From S012-113 sp965368405 (GTDB taxonomy: Bacteria > Bacteroidota > Bacteroidia > Cytophagales > Cyclobacteriaceae): a DNA stretch of 12,320 nucleotides. The DNA lies in contig CBDUMS010000094.1 in NCBI GenBank assembly GCA_965368405.1, positions 1 through 12,320 on the forward strand, given 5' to 3'. This document shows, one piece after another, positions 1 to 6,771 of this stretch (positions are counted from its first letter, which is position 1; each line of letters opens with the position of its first letter). Both the position numbers and the translations under genes were made by a program. Under the pieces are notes generated by a model. That model searched no databases, was not told the origin of the DNA, and saw only the letters and a program-made list of their open reading frames with translations.

Positions 1-1788
1 ACCAAGCATCCGGAAATTGCCAGTACTTATAACTTAATTGGCAACACCTATGGGTCGCAAGGAGATTTTAGTAGTGCTCTGCATCATTATCAGAAGGCCT
101 TAGTGGCCAATATTGTTGATTTCGGAGAGGTAGATATCTATGTCAACCCTGGATTATCAAATTATTATAGTGCCGATGTTTTGTTGGCAACCCTATTTCA
201 GAAGGCTAAGACATTTGAAGACTGGCATAATTCCTTTACGCTGAAACTTAAGGATCTTCACATGGCATATCAGTCGATCGCCTTGTGTGATTCGCTAATT
301 GATCAAATCAGACAGTTTAGGACGAGTGAGTCTGACAAAGTTGCTCTAGGAAGTATGGCTTCGGAGATCTACGAATCGGCAATTCGTATTAGCATTAATA
401 TGGCCGATATATCATGGCAAAAAACACCCTATTATAATCAAGCTTTCTACTATTCTGATAAGAGTAAGTCGGCCGTTTTGTTGGAGGCTATTGCCGATGC
501 AAATGCCAAAAGTTTTGCCGGGATACCAGATGACCTCTTGGAGCAAGAACGATTTTTTAAGGCACAGGTAGCCTATTTCGAGCAAAAACTGGCGGGAAAA
601 CCTACACCAGACGAAGAGGTGATGTACCGAAAAGAGTTGTTCGATTGGTCGAAGAATTACCACGATCTTATTGCGAGTCTTGAGGAGCTATATCCCACCT
701 ATTTTAATTTGAAACATAACGCGGAAGCTCCGGATGTCGATGCCATCAAAGACCGTTTGGATGACCAAACTGCAGTTATTAGCTACTTTGTTGCGAATGA
801 AGACTCACTGGTTTATGCGTTTATAATTACCAAGAACAAGTTATCGGTAAAGGCGATTGCGCTGCAAAGTAATTACGAAACTAATATCTCGGGATATCGA
901 AATTCTATGTACTACGATGCCCCCAATACCTATAGAAAAACAGCACGCGCTTTATACAATCAGCTGCTTGATTTTAAAATCCCTAAGGGTATAAAAAGTT
1001 TAATAATAATACCGTCTGGCAGAATGGCCACCATTCCTTTTGAATCTTTGATAACGGAGGATATCGACCCGATCAGGTCTGATTTCTCGGATATTCCATA
1101 CCTGATCAATAAGTACAGCATATCGTACTTTTATGCGGCAAGTCTCTTTTTAACGCCTCAAATTGATGCCATGCCAGAACCAACCATCTCACTATTTGCG
1201 CCGGTAGAATTTCGTGGTAGGCGGCTTTCTACTTTACCGGGAACCGCTAAAGAGGTTGAGGAAATCGGTAAGTTATTCGATGGCAGTACATCGAATGTCT
1301 CGCTGTTTACGAACCAGAAGGCCACGGTAGAGATGGTTAAATCCGATGCTGTTACCCATAGTAAATACCTCCATTTCGCCACCCATGGGATAGTCGATGA
1401 AATGCGACCCGAAAGGTCACAAATTTGTCTGGCTACAGGAAATAACAATATAGGTAGTCTGTATTCTGGCGATATCTATGGTCTCAACCTCAGTGCCGAC
1501 CTCGTTGTGCTATCGGCCTGTGAAACGGGATTAGGCAAGATATCGAAAGGCGAGGGCATCATCGGGTTAACCAGGGCTTTAATCTATGCAGGTTCTAATA
1601 ATCTGATTGTGTCGCTATGGCGGGTAGGAGATACTTCTACTTCGCTTTTAATGACTGATTTTTATCGCTCAATGCTTCAAGATAGCAATTACTCCATGGC
1701 GCTGCGAAATGCCAAGCTTGGGATGATTAAATCAGAAGAATACTCCTCGCCTTATTTTTGGGCACCCTTTGTCGTAATCGGACAATAA
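1..1788 (+). CDS. TPR-CHAT domain protein, probable caspase-like protease (5' partial)
   Basis: The frame is open from base 1 to the TAA at 1786-1788, giving 595 visible residues; the true start lies upstream. A GTG at 103 is an internal codon, because a well-formed TPR unit (about residues 3-36, with HPEIASTYNLIGNTY and ALHHYQKAL) precedes it. Residues about 37-230 are helical and include the YYSDKSKSAVLLEAI segment, which resembles the helix before CHAT domains in TPR-CHAT proteins. Residues about 240-595 form the CHAT domain. The HFATHG motif puts the catalytic His at residue 462, the LSACETG motif puts the catalytic Cys at 507, and SLWRVGD and the FWAPFVVIGQ terminus are also typical. CHAT is a caspase/separase-like peptidase fold, so the dyad looks active. 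The substrate is unknown. Whether a signal peptide exists cannot be seen. The gene converges on xth with a 6-nt gap. Family call is firm; biological role is not assigned. Confidence 0.93.
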   Translation, partial: TKHPEIASTYNLIGNTYGSQGDFSSALHHYQKALVANIVDFGEVDIYVNPGLSNYYSADVLLATLFQKAKTFEDWHNSFTLKLKDLHMAYQSIALCDSLIDQIRQFRTSESDKVALGSMASEIYESAIRISINMADISWQKTPYYNQAFYYSDKSKSAVLLEAIADANAKSFAGIPDDLLEQERFFKAQVAYFEQKLAGKPTPDEEVMYRKELFDWSKNYHDLIASLEELYPTYFNLKHNAEAPDVDAIKDRLDDQTAVISYFVANEDSLVYAFIITKNKLSVKAIALQSNYETNISGYRNSMYYDAPNTYRKTARALYNQLLDFKIPKGIKSLIIIPSGRMATIPFESLITEDIDPIRSDFSDIPYLINKYSISYFYAASLFLTPQIDAMPEPTISLFAPVEFRGRRLSTLPGTAKEVEEIGKLFDGSTSNVSLFTNQKATVEMVKSDAVTHSKYLHFATHGIVDEMRPERSQICLATGNNNIGSLYSGDIYGLNLSADLVVLSACETGLGKISKGEGIIGLTRALIYAGSNNLIVSLWRVGDTSTSLLMTDFYRSMLQDSNYSMALRNAKLGMIKSEEYSSPYFWAPFVVIGQ

Positions 1789-1794
1789 GAAATG

Positions 1795-2556
1795 CTAAGC
1801 TATTTCTAATAATGTAGGACAATGATCGGAATGAACGGCATCGTTTAAAAGATCCGCGTGTTGAAGCCGTGATTTCATCTGCTCTGTCACCGTTTGGTAG
1901 TCGATTCGCCAGCCTTTGTTATTCTTGCGCGCATTAAAGCGGTAGGTCCACCAGCTATAGCGCTGGTCATCGGGGTTCAGGAATCGAAAGGAATCAATAA
2001 AGCCACTGTCGAGAAACTTGGTTACCCATTCTCGCTCTTCCGGCAAGAAGCCACTATTCTTCTTATTACCCTTCGGATTATGGATATCCATTTCTTGATG
2101 AGCAATATTATAGTCTCCTACTATTACCAAATTGCCCTTCGCTGCGGCAATTTCATGAGCATAGTTATAAAAGTCATCGAGCCAATCCATTTTAAAGGCC
2201 TGACGCTCTTCACCACTGGTTCCTGAGGGCATATAGACGTTCATAACCGATACATCCTTAAAATCTGTTCGTATTACCCTTCCCTCTGCATCATATTTAT
2301 CTATGCCACAGCCAACCTCTACATTATCTGGTTCTATCTTACTAAAGATGGCCACGCCACTATAGCCTTTTTTCTCGGCATTGGCCCAGTAACTTTGGTA
2401 ACCTAGTTTTTCAAACCCTGATAAATCTACCTGCTCTGGGTGAGCCTTGGTTTCCTGTAAACAGAGAACATCAGGATTCTCACTTTTGGTCCAACCTAAA
2501 AGGTCTTTTTTTATGGCTGCGCGTATGCCATTAACGTTATAGGAAATAATTTTCAT
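1795..2556 (-). CDS. xth: Exodeoxyribonuclease III (AP endonuclease)
   Basis: This 253-residue protein belongs to the Mg-dependent exonuclease III/APE family, which cleaves DNA 5' to abasic sites and removes 3' blocking groups in base excision repair. The active-site set is complete: N7 in YNVNGIR, E35 in LQETK, Y108 in NVYMPSG, D148 and N150 in VGDYNIAH, D219 in WRIDY, and D244/H245 in the terminal HSDHCP. Length is close to the ~255-270 usual for bacterial members. The ATG start places MKIISYNVNGIR exactly at the family's N-terminus, preceded by a weak purine stretch (AAGAAGA on the minus strand). It is the last gene of a minus-strand operon, 13 nt after the stop of the small unrecognised gene. 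The operon's first gene is an AhpD-like protein, so an oxidative-damage theme is possible but inferred. Confidence 0.96.
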   Translation of the reverse strand: MKIISYNVNGIRAAIKKDLLGWTKSENPDVLCLQETKAHPEQVDLSGFEKLGYQSYWANAEKKGYSGVAIFSKIEPDNVEVGCGIDKYDAEGRVIRTDFKDVSVMNVYMPSGTSGEERQAFKMDWLDDFYNYAHEIAAAKGNLVIVGDYNIAHQEMDIHNPKGNKKNSGFLPEEREWVTKFLDSGFIDSFRFLNPDDQRYSWWTYRFNARKNNKGWRIDYQTVTEQMKSRLQHADLLNDAVHSDHCPTLLEIA

Positions 2557-2569
2557 GTCATCTTCTTTA

Positions 2570-2923
2570 TTACCAGCCTACTTCTTCTTCAAAATACTCT
2601 ACAATATGCATTTTCAATAATTGCTCCTGCTCAAGGAGGTCGAAATGCGGCAGCTTCTTTACATTTTTCCAGTGCGGCCATCCATCCTCATCGTGTCCTT
2701 CTAAGATATAGTAGCCGGTTAAGCTAAGTACCTTGCAAATTGCAATATGGAGGAGATCTTGTTTTTGCTCTTTGGTAAATTCAATATTGCCCTTGCCAAG
2801 CTCTTGGATTCCAATTAAATAGAGCACCCCATTAAGGTCTTTGGGTTTCTTGCCAAAGACATCTTTAAGTTTAACGCGTAGCTTTTGCCATTTCCGCTCA
2901 AGGGTAAGGTCTTTTTTAATCAT
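2570..2923 (-). CDS. Conserved-looking hypothetical protein (117 aa), unrecognised
   Basis: I do not recognise a named domain. The 117-residue protein is probably cytoplasmic: it has no signal peptide or membrane segment, a basic N-terminal third (many Lys/Arg in residues 1-30) and an acidic C-terminus ending EEEVGW. Visible segments are a hydrophobic stretch NGVLYLIGIQELG (about 31-43), a helix-like EQKQDLLHIAICKVL (about 51-65) and an aromatic-rich DEDGWPHWKNVKKLPHF (about 78-94). Its ATG overlaps the 3' end of the AhpD-like gene by 8 nt, and its stop is 13 nt before xth, so it is very likely co-translated with both. The tight overlap and absence of in-frame stops argue that it is a real gene. 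A role in redox handling or DNA repair would be guesswork from position only. Confidence 0.8.
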   Translation of the reverse strand: MIKKDLTLERKWQKLRVKLKDVFGKKPKDLNGVLYLIGIQELGKGNIEFTKEQKQDLLHIAICKVLSLTGYYILEGHDEDGWPHWKNVKKLPHFDLLEQEQLLKMHIVEYFEEEVGW

Positions 2924-3263
2924 CTAGTTTATCAAGCTCATTCCAGAATTCAACTGCACGTCGCAAATGTGGTATCACAATGGTGCCCCCTACAATATTG
3001 GCAATGGCGAAACTTTCAAAAAGTTGCTCCTTTGTAACCCCTAGTTCATGACATTTCTGCAAATGGTATTTAATGCAATCGTCACAACGTAAAACCATTG
3101 AAGCAACTAACCCCAATAATTCCTTTGTGGCCCCATCGAGGGCACCAGGTGAGTAGGTATTAGTGTCGAGGTTAAAAAGTCTTTTGATTACCAGGTTATT
3201 TGCGCTCAGAATTTCATCGTTCATGCGCTCTCGGTAGGAATTGAATTCTTCAACTGCACTCAT
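2916..3263 (-). CDS. Carboxymuconolactone decarboxylase / AhpD-like family protein
   Basis: The 115-residue protein is a single CMD-fold domain. The sequence RCDDCIKYHL supplies C60, C63 and H67, and E48 lies 12 residues before C60. That E-x11-C-x2-C-x3-H spacing matches the proton-relay and thiol set of AhpD alkylhydroperoxidases, so a thiol peroxidase or thiol-reductase-like role is more likely than decarboxylation of carboxymuconolactone, whose dedicated enzymes usually lack the CxxC pair. IANIVGGTIVIPHLRRAVEFW at about 87-107 is the typical family C-terminal helix with conserved Gly and His. It is probably cytoplasmic and oligomeric, as the family is. It is the first gene of the operon with the 117-aa protein and xth, and it diverges from comF across 56 nt. 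The physiological electron donor cannot be told from the window. Confidence 0.92.
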   Translation of the reverse strand: MSAVEEFNSYRERMNDEILSANNLVIKRLFNLDTNTYSPGALDGATKELLGLVASMVLRCDDCIKYHLQKCHELGVTKEQLFESFAIANIVGGTIVIPHLRRAVEFWNELDKLDD

Positions 3264-3319
3264 TGTAGTATATTTAGATTACATAATTAATAAAATTAAT
3301 TGGATAGTATTCTATTAAC

Positions 3320-4000
3320 ATGAAGCGATCTGTAAATCTTCTTGGAGATTTGGTTGACCTGATTTTTCCAGCACTTTGTCCGGGCTGTAATGAGCCATTT
3401 GCAGCAGGCGAAACCACATTATGTACTAGTTGTATTATGGATTTACCACTGCATGCCAACAAGGATGAATTGACTAAGGTTTTTGCTGGCAGAATGCATA
3501 TTGAGGCGATTGCGGTGTTTTTAAAGTTTTATTCGGGGGGAATTACGCAGCGTATTCTTCATGATATTAAATACCGAAAAAATTTGGAACTCGCTCGTTA
3601 TACCGGTCGCTTGTTCATGCAAACCGGAAGGAATCACAGGGTTTTTCAAGACATAGACCTTATTGTACCGGTGCCTCTGCATCCAACCAAGCTTAAAAAA
3701 CGCGGCTATAATCAAAGTGAAATATTATGTGAAGGCATTGCCAAAGAGCTAGAGAAGCCTTTAGATAATAAGGGTGTTATCCGCAAAATGAAAAGCGACA
3801 CTCAAACGCGAAAAAGCAGGGCAGAACGCTGGCAAAATGTTGCAGGCATATTTGAGGTTACCGATGACCGTTATCTAGGCAAGCATGTTTTGCTAGTAGA
3901 TGATGTTCTTACCACAGGAGCTACCCTTGAGGCCTGTGGCGGAACAATCCTGCAGGCCGGTGCTAAGAAGCTAAGCATAGCGGCACTGGCGATGGCGTAG
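3320..4000 (+). CDS. comF: ComF family protein (phosphoribosyltransferase-like, zinc-ribbon)
   Basis: The 226-residue product has the standard ComF layout. An N-terminal helix is followed by a four-Cys zinc ribbon: C20 and C23 (LCPGC), then C35 and C38 (LCTSC). A type I phosphoribosyltransferase domain follows, with the PRPP-binding loop VLLVDDVLTTGAT at about 190-202. The family motifs RGYNQ (128-132) and RxxRWQNVAGIF (about 167-178) are present. ComF proteins take part in DNA uptake or processing of incoming DNA in naturally competent bacteria, but the gene is also widely kept where competence is unproven, so the exact reaction is open. The ATG start gives the usual spacing to the zinc ribbon. 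The gene is monocistronic: it diverges from the AhpD-like gene and ends at a shared terminator facing gldJ. Confidence 0.93.
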   Translation: MKRSVNLLGDLVDLIFPALCPGCNEPFAAGETTLCTSCIMDLPLHANKDELTKVFAGRMHIEAIAVFLKFYSGGITQRILHDIKYRKNLELARYTGRLFMQTGRNHRVFQDIDLIVPVPLHPTKLKKRGYNQSEILCEGIAKELEKPLDNKGVIRKMKSDTQTRKSRAERWQNVAGIFEVTDDRYLGKHVLLVDDVLTTGATLEACGGTILQAGAKKLSIAALAMA

Positions 4001-4013
4001 AATCACTAAACAC

Positions 4014-4048
4014 AAAAAAACCTCATGAGGATTCCCATGAGGTTTTTT
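4014..4048. terminator. Bidirectional intrinsic terminator between comF and gldJ
   Basis: The perfect stem CCTCATG (4021-4027) pairs with CATGAGG (4036-4042). It is preceded by seven A (4014-4020) and followed by six T (4043-4048). The A and T tracts make it work as a Rho-independent terminator in both directions, which fits its place between two convergent genes: 13 nt after the comF stop and 17 nt beyond the gldJ stop. Inner GG/CC bases (4029-4030 with 4034-4035) can lengthen the stem around an ATT loop with one bulged A. Confidence 0.93.
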
Positions 4049-4065
4049 GATTAAGTTTTTAACGC

Positions 4066-5346
4066 TTAGTAGTTCGAGCCGGCTCTAATCATTGCACATC
4101 GGAAGCCAATGTGAGAAGTTGCCGAATCCTGATCTAAGTATCTTCTGGTACCTGGTGATAACCAATAGGCTACGTCTTTCCAAGATCCACCTTTATATAC
4201 TCTAGACTTATTCGATACTAGCTGTGTTGCTGCATTATAATTTTCTGCCTTATCCAGAAACTCATTTCTTCGCGCTGGGTTAAGATCATCCATATCCTGG
4301 AATGAAAGCGGGCGGTAAAGATCCATTACCCACTCATTAACATTACCAGCCATGTTATATAAACCATAATCATTTGGTGGATACTCATAGATATAAGCGG
4401 TAATCATGGCGCCATCATTAAGCTTACCTGCAATACCAGCATAATCTCCACGGCCTCGCTTAAAGTTAGCCAAGAAATATCCCATTTCTTTTCCGTAAGG
4501 ATTTCTTAACGCATGGCCATCCCAAGGGTATAACCTTTGGTGTGTTTGGTTTTCGTCTAACCACTGCGCTCCAATTAGTGCTTGTGCTGCATATTCCCAC
4601 TCGGCCTCTGAAGGCAAACGATAATCAGGAAGGATATAGCCTGTCTCGATTGGAACTCGCATTTGCTCTTCAGGCTTTAGGTTCGCTATGGTCGCTGAGT
4701 CTGGGGCATATCGGCCACTCTCAATGGCTTCGGCTTCGTATTTGCTGTTTACGGCATCGGTACGCCACTTAGCATAATCGTTTGCCTGAACCCAGCTAAC
4801 ACCAACTACAGGGAAATAACGGAATCCTGGATATTTTAAGTAATGATCCTGGTATGGGTCGTTAAATGACAACTGACTTGCCCAAACATCTTGTCGAGGC
4901 TCAATTGACGCTAAATAATCTTCTTTTGTAGGATACTTTGCAAGTGTCGCGCTATCCTGATCATCATAGTCGTCTTTTACATAGAACATGTACTCTAACC
5001 AGTGGATGTTGGCAACCTCGGTTTCATCCATATAGAATGAAGCAACCGTTACAGTTCTTTCCAGATTGTCACGTGCCAAAAGGATATCTTCTTCAAAAGA
5101 GCCAAGGGTCATTCTTCCACCTTCTATATATACAAGGTTTGGTCCGTCTGGCTGTCCTTCAAAATCATGAACTTTAAAAGTGGTGTCGCCTTCATTAAAA
5201 TATAATCCTGTTGCGCTACTATAAGCCCCCGGATCATAGCTTGTCGGCTTACCAGAACCCCCGCCAAAAAGGCCGCAAGAACTTGCCACATACGACACAA
5301 GCCCAAGGATTACAAGAGGTTTAATTGTCCGAAAAGAAGTATTCAT
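4066..5346 (-). CDS. gldJ: GldJ-type gliding motility / T9SS lipoprotein (FGE-sulfatase-like fold)
   Basis: The 426-residue protein begins with a lipoprotein signal peptide; ASSC puts the lipidated Cys at 24, and the glycine-rich linker after it lacks an acidic surface-export signal, so a periplasm-facing anchor is likely. Residues about 69-420 form an FGE-sulfatase (SUMF1-like) domain: GPNLVYIEGG, SFYMDETEV (103-111), PVVGVSWVQA (179-188), WRTDAVN (194-200), RLPSEAEWEYAA (243-254), NMAGNVNEWV (331-340), YKGGSW (384-389) and GFRCA (414-418). The SSATG, GPNLVYIEGG and WRTDxVN segments resemble GldJ more than GldK, and the gene stands alone rather than heading a gldKLMN cluster. GldJ is needed for gliding and T9SS function in Flavobacterium. 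Only C24 and C417 are Cys, so the FGE catalytic pair is absent and the role is structural. It is shorter than flavobacterial GldJ (about 560 aa). GldK is the main alternative. Confidence 0.85.
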   Translation of the reverse strand: MNTSFRTIKPLVILGLVSYVASSCGLFGGGSGKPTSYDPGAYSSATGLYFNEGDTTFKVHDFEGQPDGPNLVYIEGGRMTLGSFEEDILLARDNLERTVTVASFYMDETEVANIHWLEYMFYVKDDYDDQDSATLAKYPTKEDYLASIEPRQDVWASQLSFNDPYQDHYLKYPGFRYFPVVGVSWVQANDYAKWRTDAVNSKYEAEAIESGRYAPDSATIANLKPEEQMRVPIETGYILPDYRLPSEAEWEYAAQALIGAQWLDENQTHQRLYPWDGHALRNPYGKEMGYFLANFKRGRGDYAGIAGKLNDGAMITAYIYEYPPNDYGLYNMAGNVNEWVMDLYRPLSFQDMDDLNPARRNEFLDKAENYNAATQLVSNKSRVYKGGSWKDVAYWLSPGTRRYLDQDSATSHIGFRCAMIRAGSNY

Positions 5347-5398
5347 ATTATTAAGATTTTCGATTTTTCAATATAATATTAGCGGAATTCTGTAGAAT

Positions 5399-5616
5399 CC
5401 CTTACCAAATAAAAGGCAAAATAGCATTTATGTGCAATAAATGTTCAATATTTCACGAAAAATTACAGAAATATTTAGCCATATGCATATTCTTAACCTC
5501 AATTTGTTGCGTTTATTGTGTTATCATCGAATTGTTTCGTTGAATAACGCTGCAATTTATAATAGTTATTGCTGGCCTTAAATAACAAAATCACTTCAGG
5601 CTAGAATTGGTAAGGG
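5399..5616. repeat. Pair of inverted 10-bp sites upstream of two divergent genes
   Basis: CCCTTACCAA at 5399-5408 is the exact reverse complement of TTGGTAAGGG at 5607-5616. Each copy points toward its own gene: the minus copy begins 62 nt upstream of the gldJ ATG and the plus copy 49 nt upstream of the TPR gene ATG. On the plus side the TTG of the repeat is the proposed -33 element. This may be a shared operator or a shared extended promoter element; function is inferred from position only. Confidence 0.45.
5425..5443. promoter_or_regulatory. Perfect 7-bp inverted repeat, possible operator
   Basis: CATTTAT (5425-5431) and ATAAATG (5437-5443) are perfect inverted repeats around the 5-nt spacer GTGCA. 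The site lies 79-97 nt upstream of the gldJ start. The dyad is the size expected for a dimeric regulator, but such AT-rich dyads also arise by chance in a region of this composition. Confidence 0.3.
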
Positions 5617-5637
5617 TAAAAAACGTAAGTAAATTTG
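5607..5637 (+). promoter_or_regulatory. Bacteroidota-type promoter for the TPR-ROK operon
   Basis: TTG at 5607-5609 and TAAATTTG at 5630-5637 are separated by 20 nt. The second element matches the Bacteroidota -7 consensus TAnnTTTG at every fixed position, and the spacing is in the accepted range. The likely transcription start would be about 5642-5645, giving a short leader of about a dozen nucleotides before the ATG at 5656. Confidence 0.6.
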
Positions 5638-5655
5638 AAACACTAAAGCGAACCT

Positions 5656-6768
5656 ATGAAATATTTTAGTAGTGCAATGCTCATCATGCTTTTTTTAAAC
5701 GTTGAGGCTCAAAATCTAGAGGATCTATTAGCTCAAGGTAGAGCTCAATTGCAGGAGCAAGAATTTAACAAGGCAGACCAATCCTTTACTGCAGCTATCC
5801 AGGCATTTCCGCTCGAATCAACTCCGTATTTTGAGCGTGGAAAATTACGGATCTTACAAGAGGATTATTATGGCGCAATCGGCGATTTAAATTTTGCCAT
5901 TGAGTATAACCCGAAATGGGCGGAGGCTTATAACTCCCGTGGTGAGGCAAAGTATTTCATCGGCGATAATTTTGCCGCGATAGATGACTTCGATGCTGCC
6001 CTAGGCCTAGATGCAAACATAGCAGCCGCCTATAGTAACCGCGCTTTTGCGAAATTCGATCTCGATGATGACGAAGGGGCATATTTTGATTTTTCTAAAG
6101 CCTTGGAGTTGAATGGTAAAGATGCTGACATGTATTTTAACCGTGGCGTAGTTAGGGCAGAGCTTGGCGAGTATGTGGGCGCAATCGATGATTACAACCG
6201 TTCTATTGCACTCGATAGCATCGATCCGGAGGTGTTTAATAATAGGGGCTTGGCCTATTTTGCGCTTGGCGAATTAGAAAGGGCGCTTGAAGAGTTTAAT
6301 AAGGCTATTGCCATGGACTCTGTGGATGCCATAAAATATGACAATCGAGCCTTAACAAAATCGGGTATGGAAGATTACCAAGGGGCACTTTTAGATTATA
6401 ATAAGTCTATTACACTTTATGGAGAAGATCCCGACACCTATAATTTAAGAGGGGTGATTAATTATAACCTCGAACAGTATGAGGCTGCCATTGCCGACTA
6501 TAATTTGGCCATCTCAATAGATCCTGAAGAAGCTTTGTATTATGATAACCGTGCGGCCGCTAAAAATGATTCGGGTGATTTTGACGGTGCAATTGAAGAT
6601 TATACGATTTCGATTATACTATTCCCTAATGATCCAGAAACCTTCTACTTTAGAGCATTAGCAAAATTTGCCAAAGAAGATAACTTCGATGGCTGTTTCG
6701 ATTTGCAAATTGCTACAGATATGGGACTTCCAGAGGCCAAAGAGGAATTAAAAAATAAGTGTAAATAA
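5656..6768 (+). CDS. Secreted/periplasmic tetratricopeptide repeat protein (ten TPRs)
   Basis: The 370-residue protein starts with a signal peptide (hydrophobic residues about 6-16, likely cut after VEA at residue 18). The rest is an almost uninterrupted array of about ten 34-residue TPR units (about 22-361), each with the W/Y-N-R-G and D/A-A-I-D-Y pattern, for example YNSRGEAKY at 92-100, NRGVVRAELGEY at 162-173 and NRAAAKNDSGDF at 298-309. It ends with CFDLQIATDMG and a C-terminal Cys. Such superhelical arrays bind peptides or partner proteins; no catalytic domain is present. The strong repeat similarity suggests recent internal duplication. It is probably periplasmic because there is no lipobox Cys. 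It shares a transcript with the ROK kinase 3 nt downstream and has a good promoter. The partner is unknown. Confidence 0.93.
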   Translation: MKYFSSAMLIMLFLNVEAQNLEDLLAQGRAQLQEQEFNKADQSFTAAIQAFPLESTPYFERGKLRILQEDYYGAIGDLNFAIEYNPKWAEAYNSRGEAKYFIGDNFAAIDDFDAALGLDANIAAAYSNRAFAKFDLDDDEGAYFDFSKALELNGKDADMYFNRGVVRAELGEYVGAIDDYNRSIALDSIDPEVFNNRGLAYFALGELERALEEFNKAIAMDSVDAIKYDNRALTKSGMEDYQGALLDYNKSITLYGEDPDTYNLRGVINYNLEQYEAAIADYNLAISIDPEEALYYDNRAAAKNDSGDFDGAIEDYTISIILFPNDPETFYFRALAKFAKEDNFDGCFDLQIATDMGLPEAKEELKNKCK

Positions 6769-6771
6769 GAT

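Larger units (their letters stand above)
5347..5655. other. Divergent intergenic region between gldJ and the TPR gene
   Basis: This 309-nt stretch is strongly AT-rich and has no credible ORF. It must hold promoters for both flanking genes. On the + side a good Bacteroidota-type promoter is visible (5607-5637). On the - side only weak -7 candidates are seen, such as TATTTTG read on the minus strand around 5416-5422, so the gldJ start of transcription is unresolved. It also carries an exact 10-bp inverted repeat (5399-5408 and 5607-5616) and a 7-bp palindrome (5425-5443). No tRNA or recognisable riboswitch was seen. Confidence 0.7.

Noticed and set aside
103..105. GTG at 103 as the start of the TPR-CHAT protein.
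   Set aside because: The frame is open to base 1 and encodes a good TPR unit before this codon, so the gene is truncated by the window edge.
1..1788. Type III-E CRISPR (Craspase) reading of the TPR-CHAT gene.
   Set aside because: No Cas gene, CRISPR repeat array or Cas7-11-like protein is in the window, and TPR-CHAT proteins are common in Bacteroidota outside CRISPR loci.
1788..1807. AGAAAT-N8-ATTTCT hairpin spanning the stops of the convergent TPR-CHAT and xth genes, considered as a terminator.
   Set aside because: The stem is only six weak A/T-rich pairs with no T tract on either side, and part of it is the ends of the coding sequences. Too weak to call.
3264..3319. Promoter elements in the 56-nt gap between the AhpD-like gene and comF.
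   Set aside because: The gap must contain promoters for both genes, but I could not find a TTG plus TAnnTTTG pair at acceptable spacing in either direction, so no site is called.
4066..5346. Catalytic formylglycine-generating enzyme or sulfatase maturase.
   Set aside because: The catalytic cysteine pair is missing and the protein is an anchored lipoprotein with GldJ-like segments.
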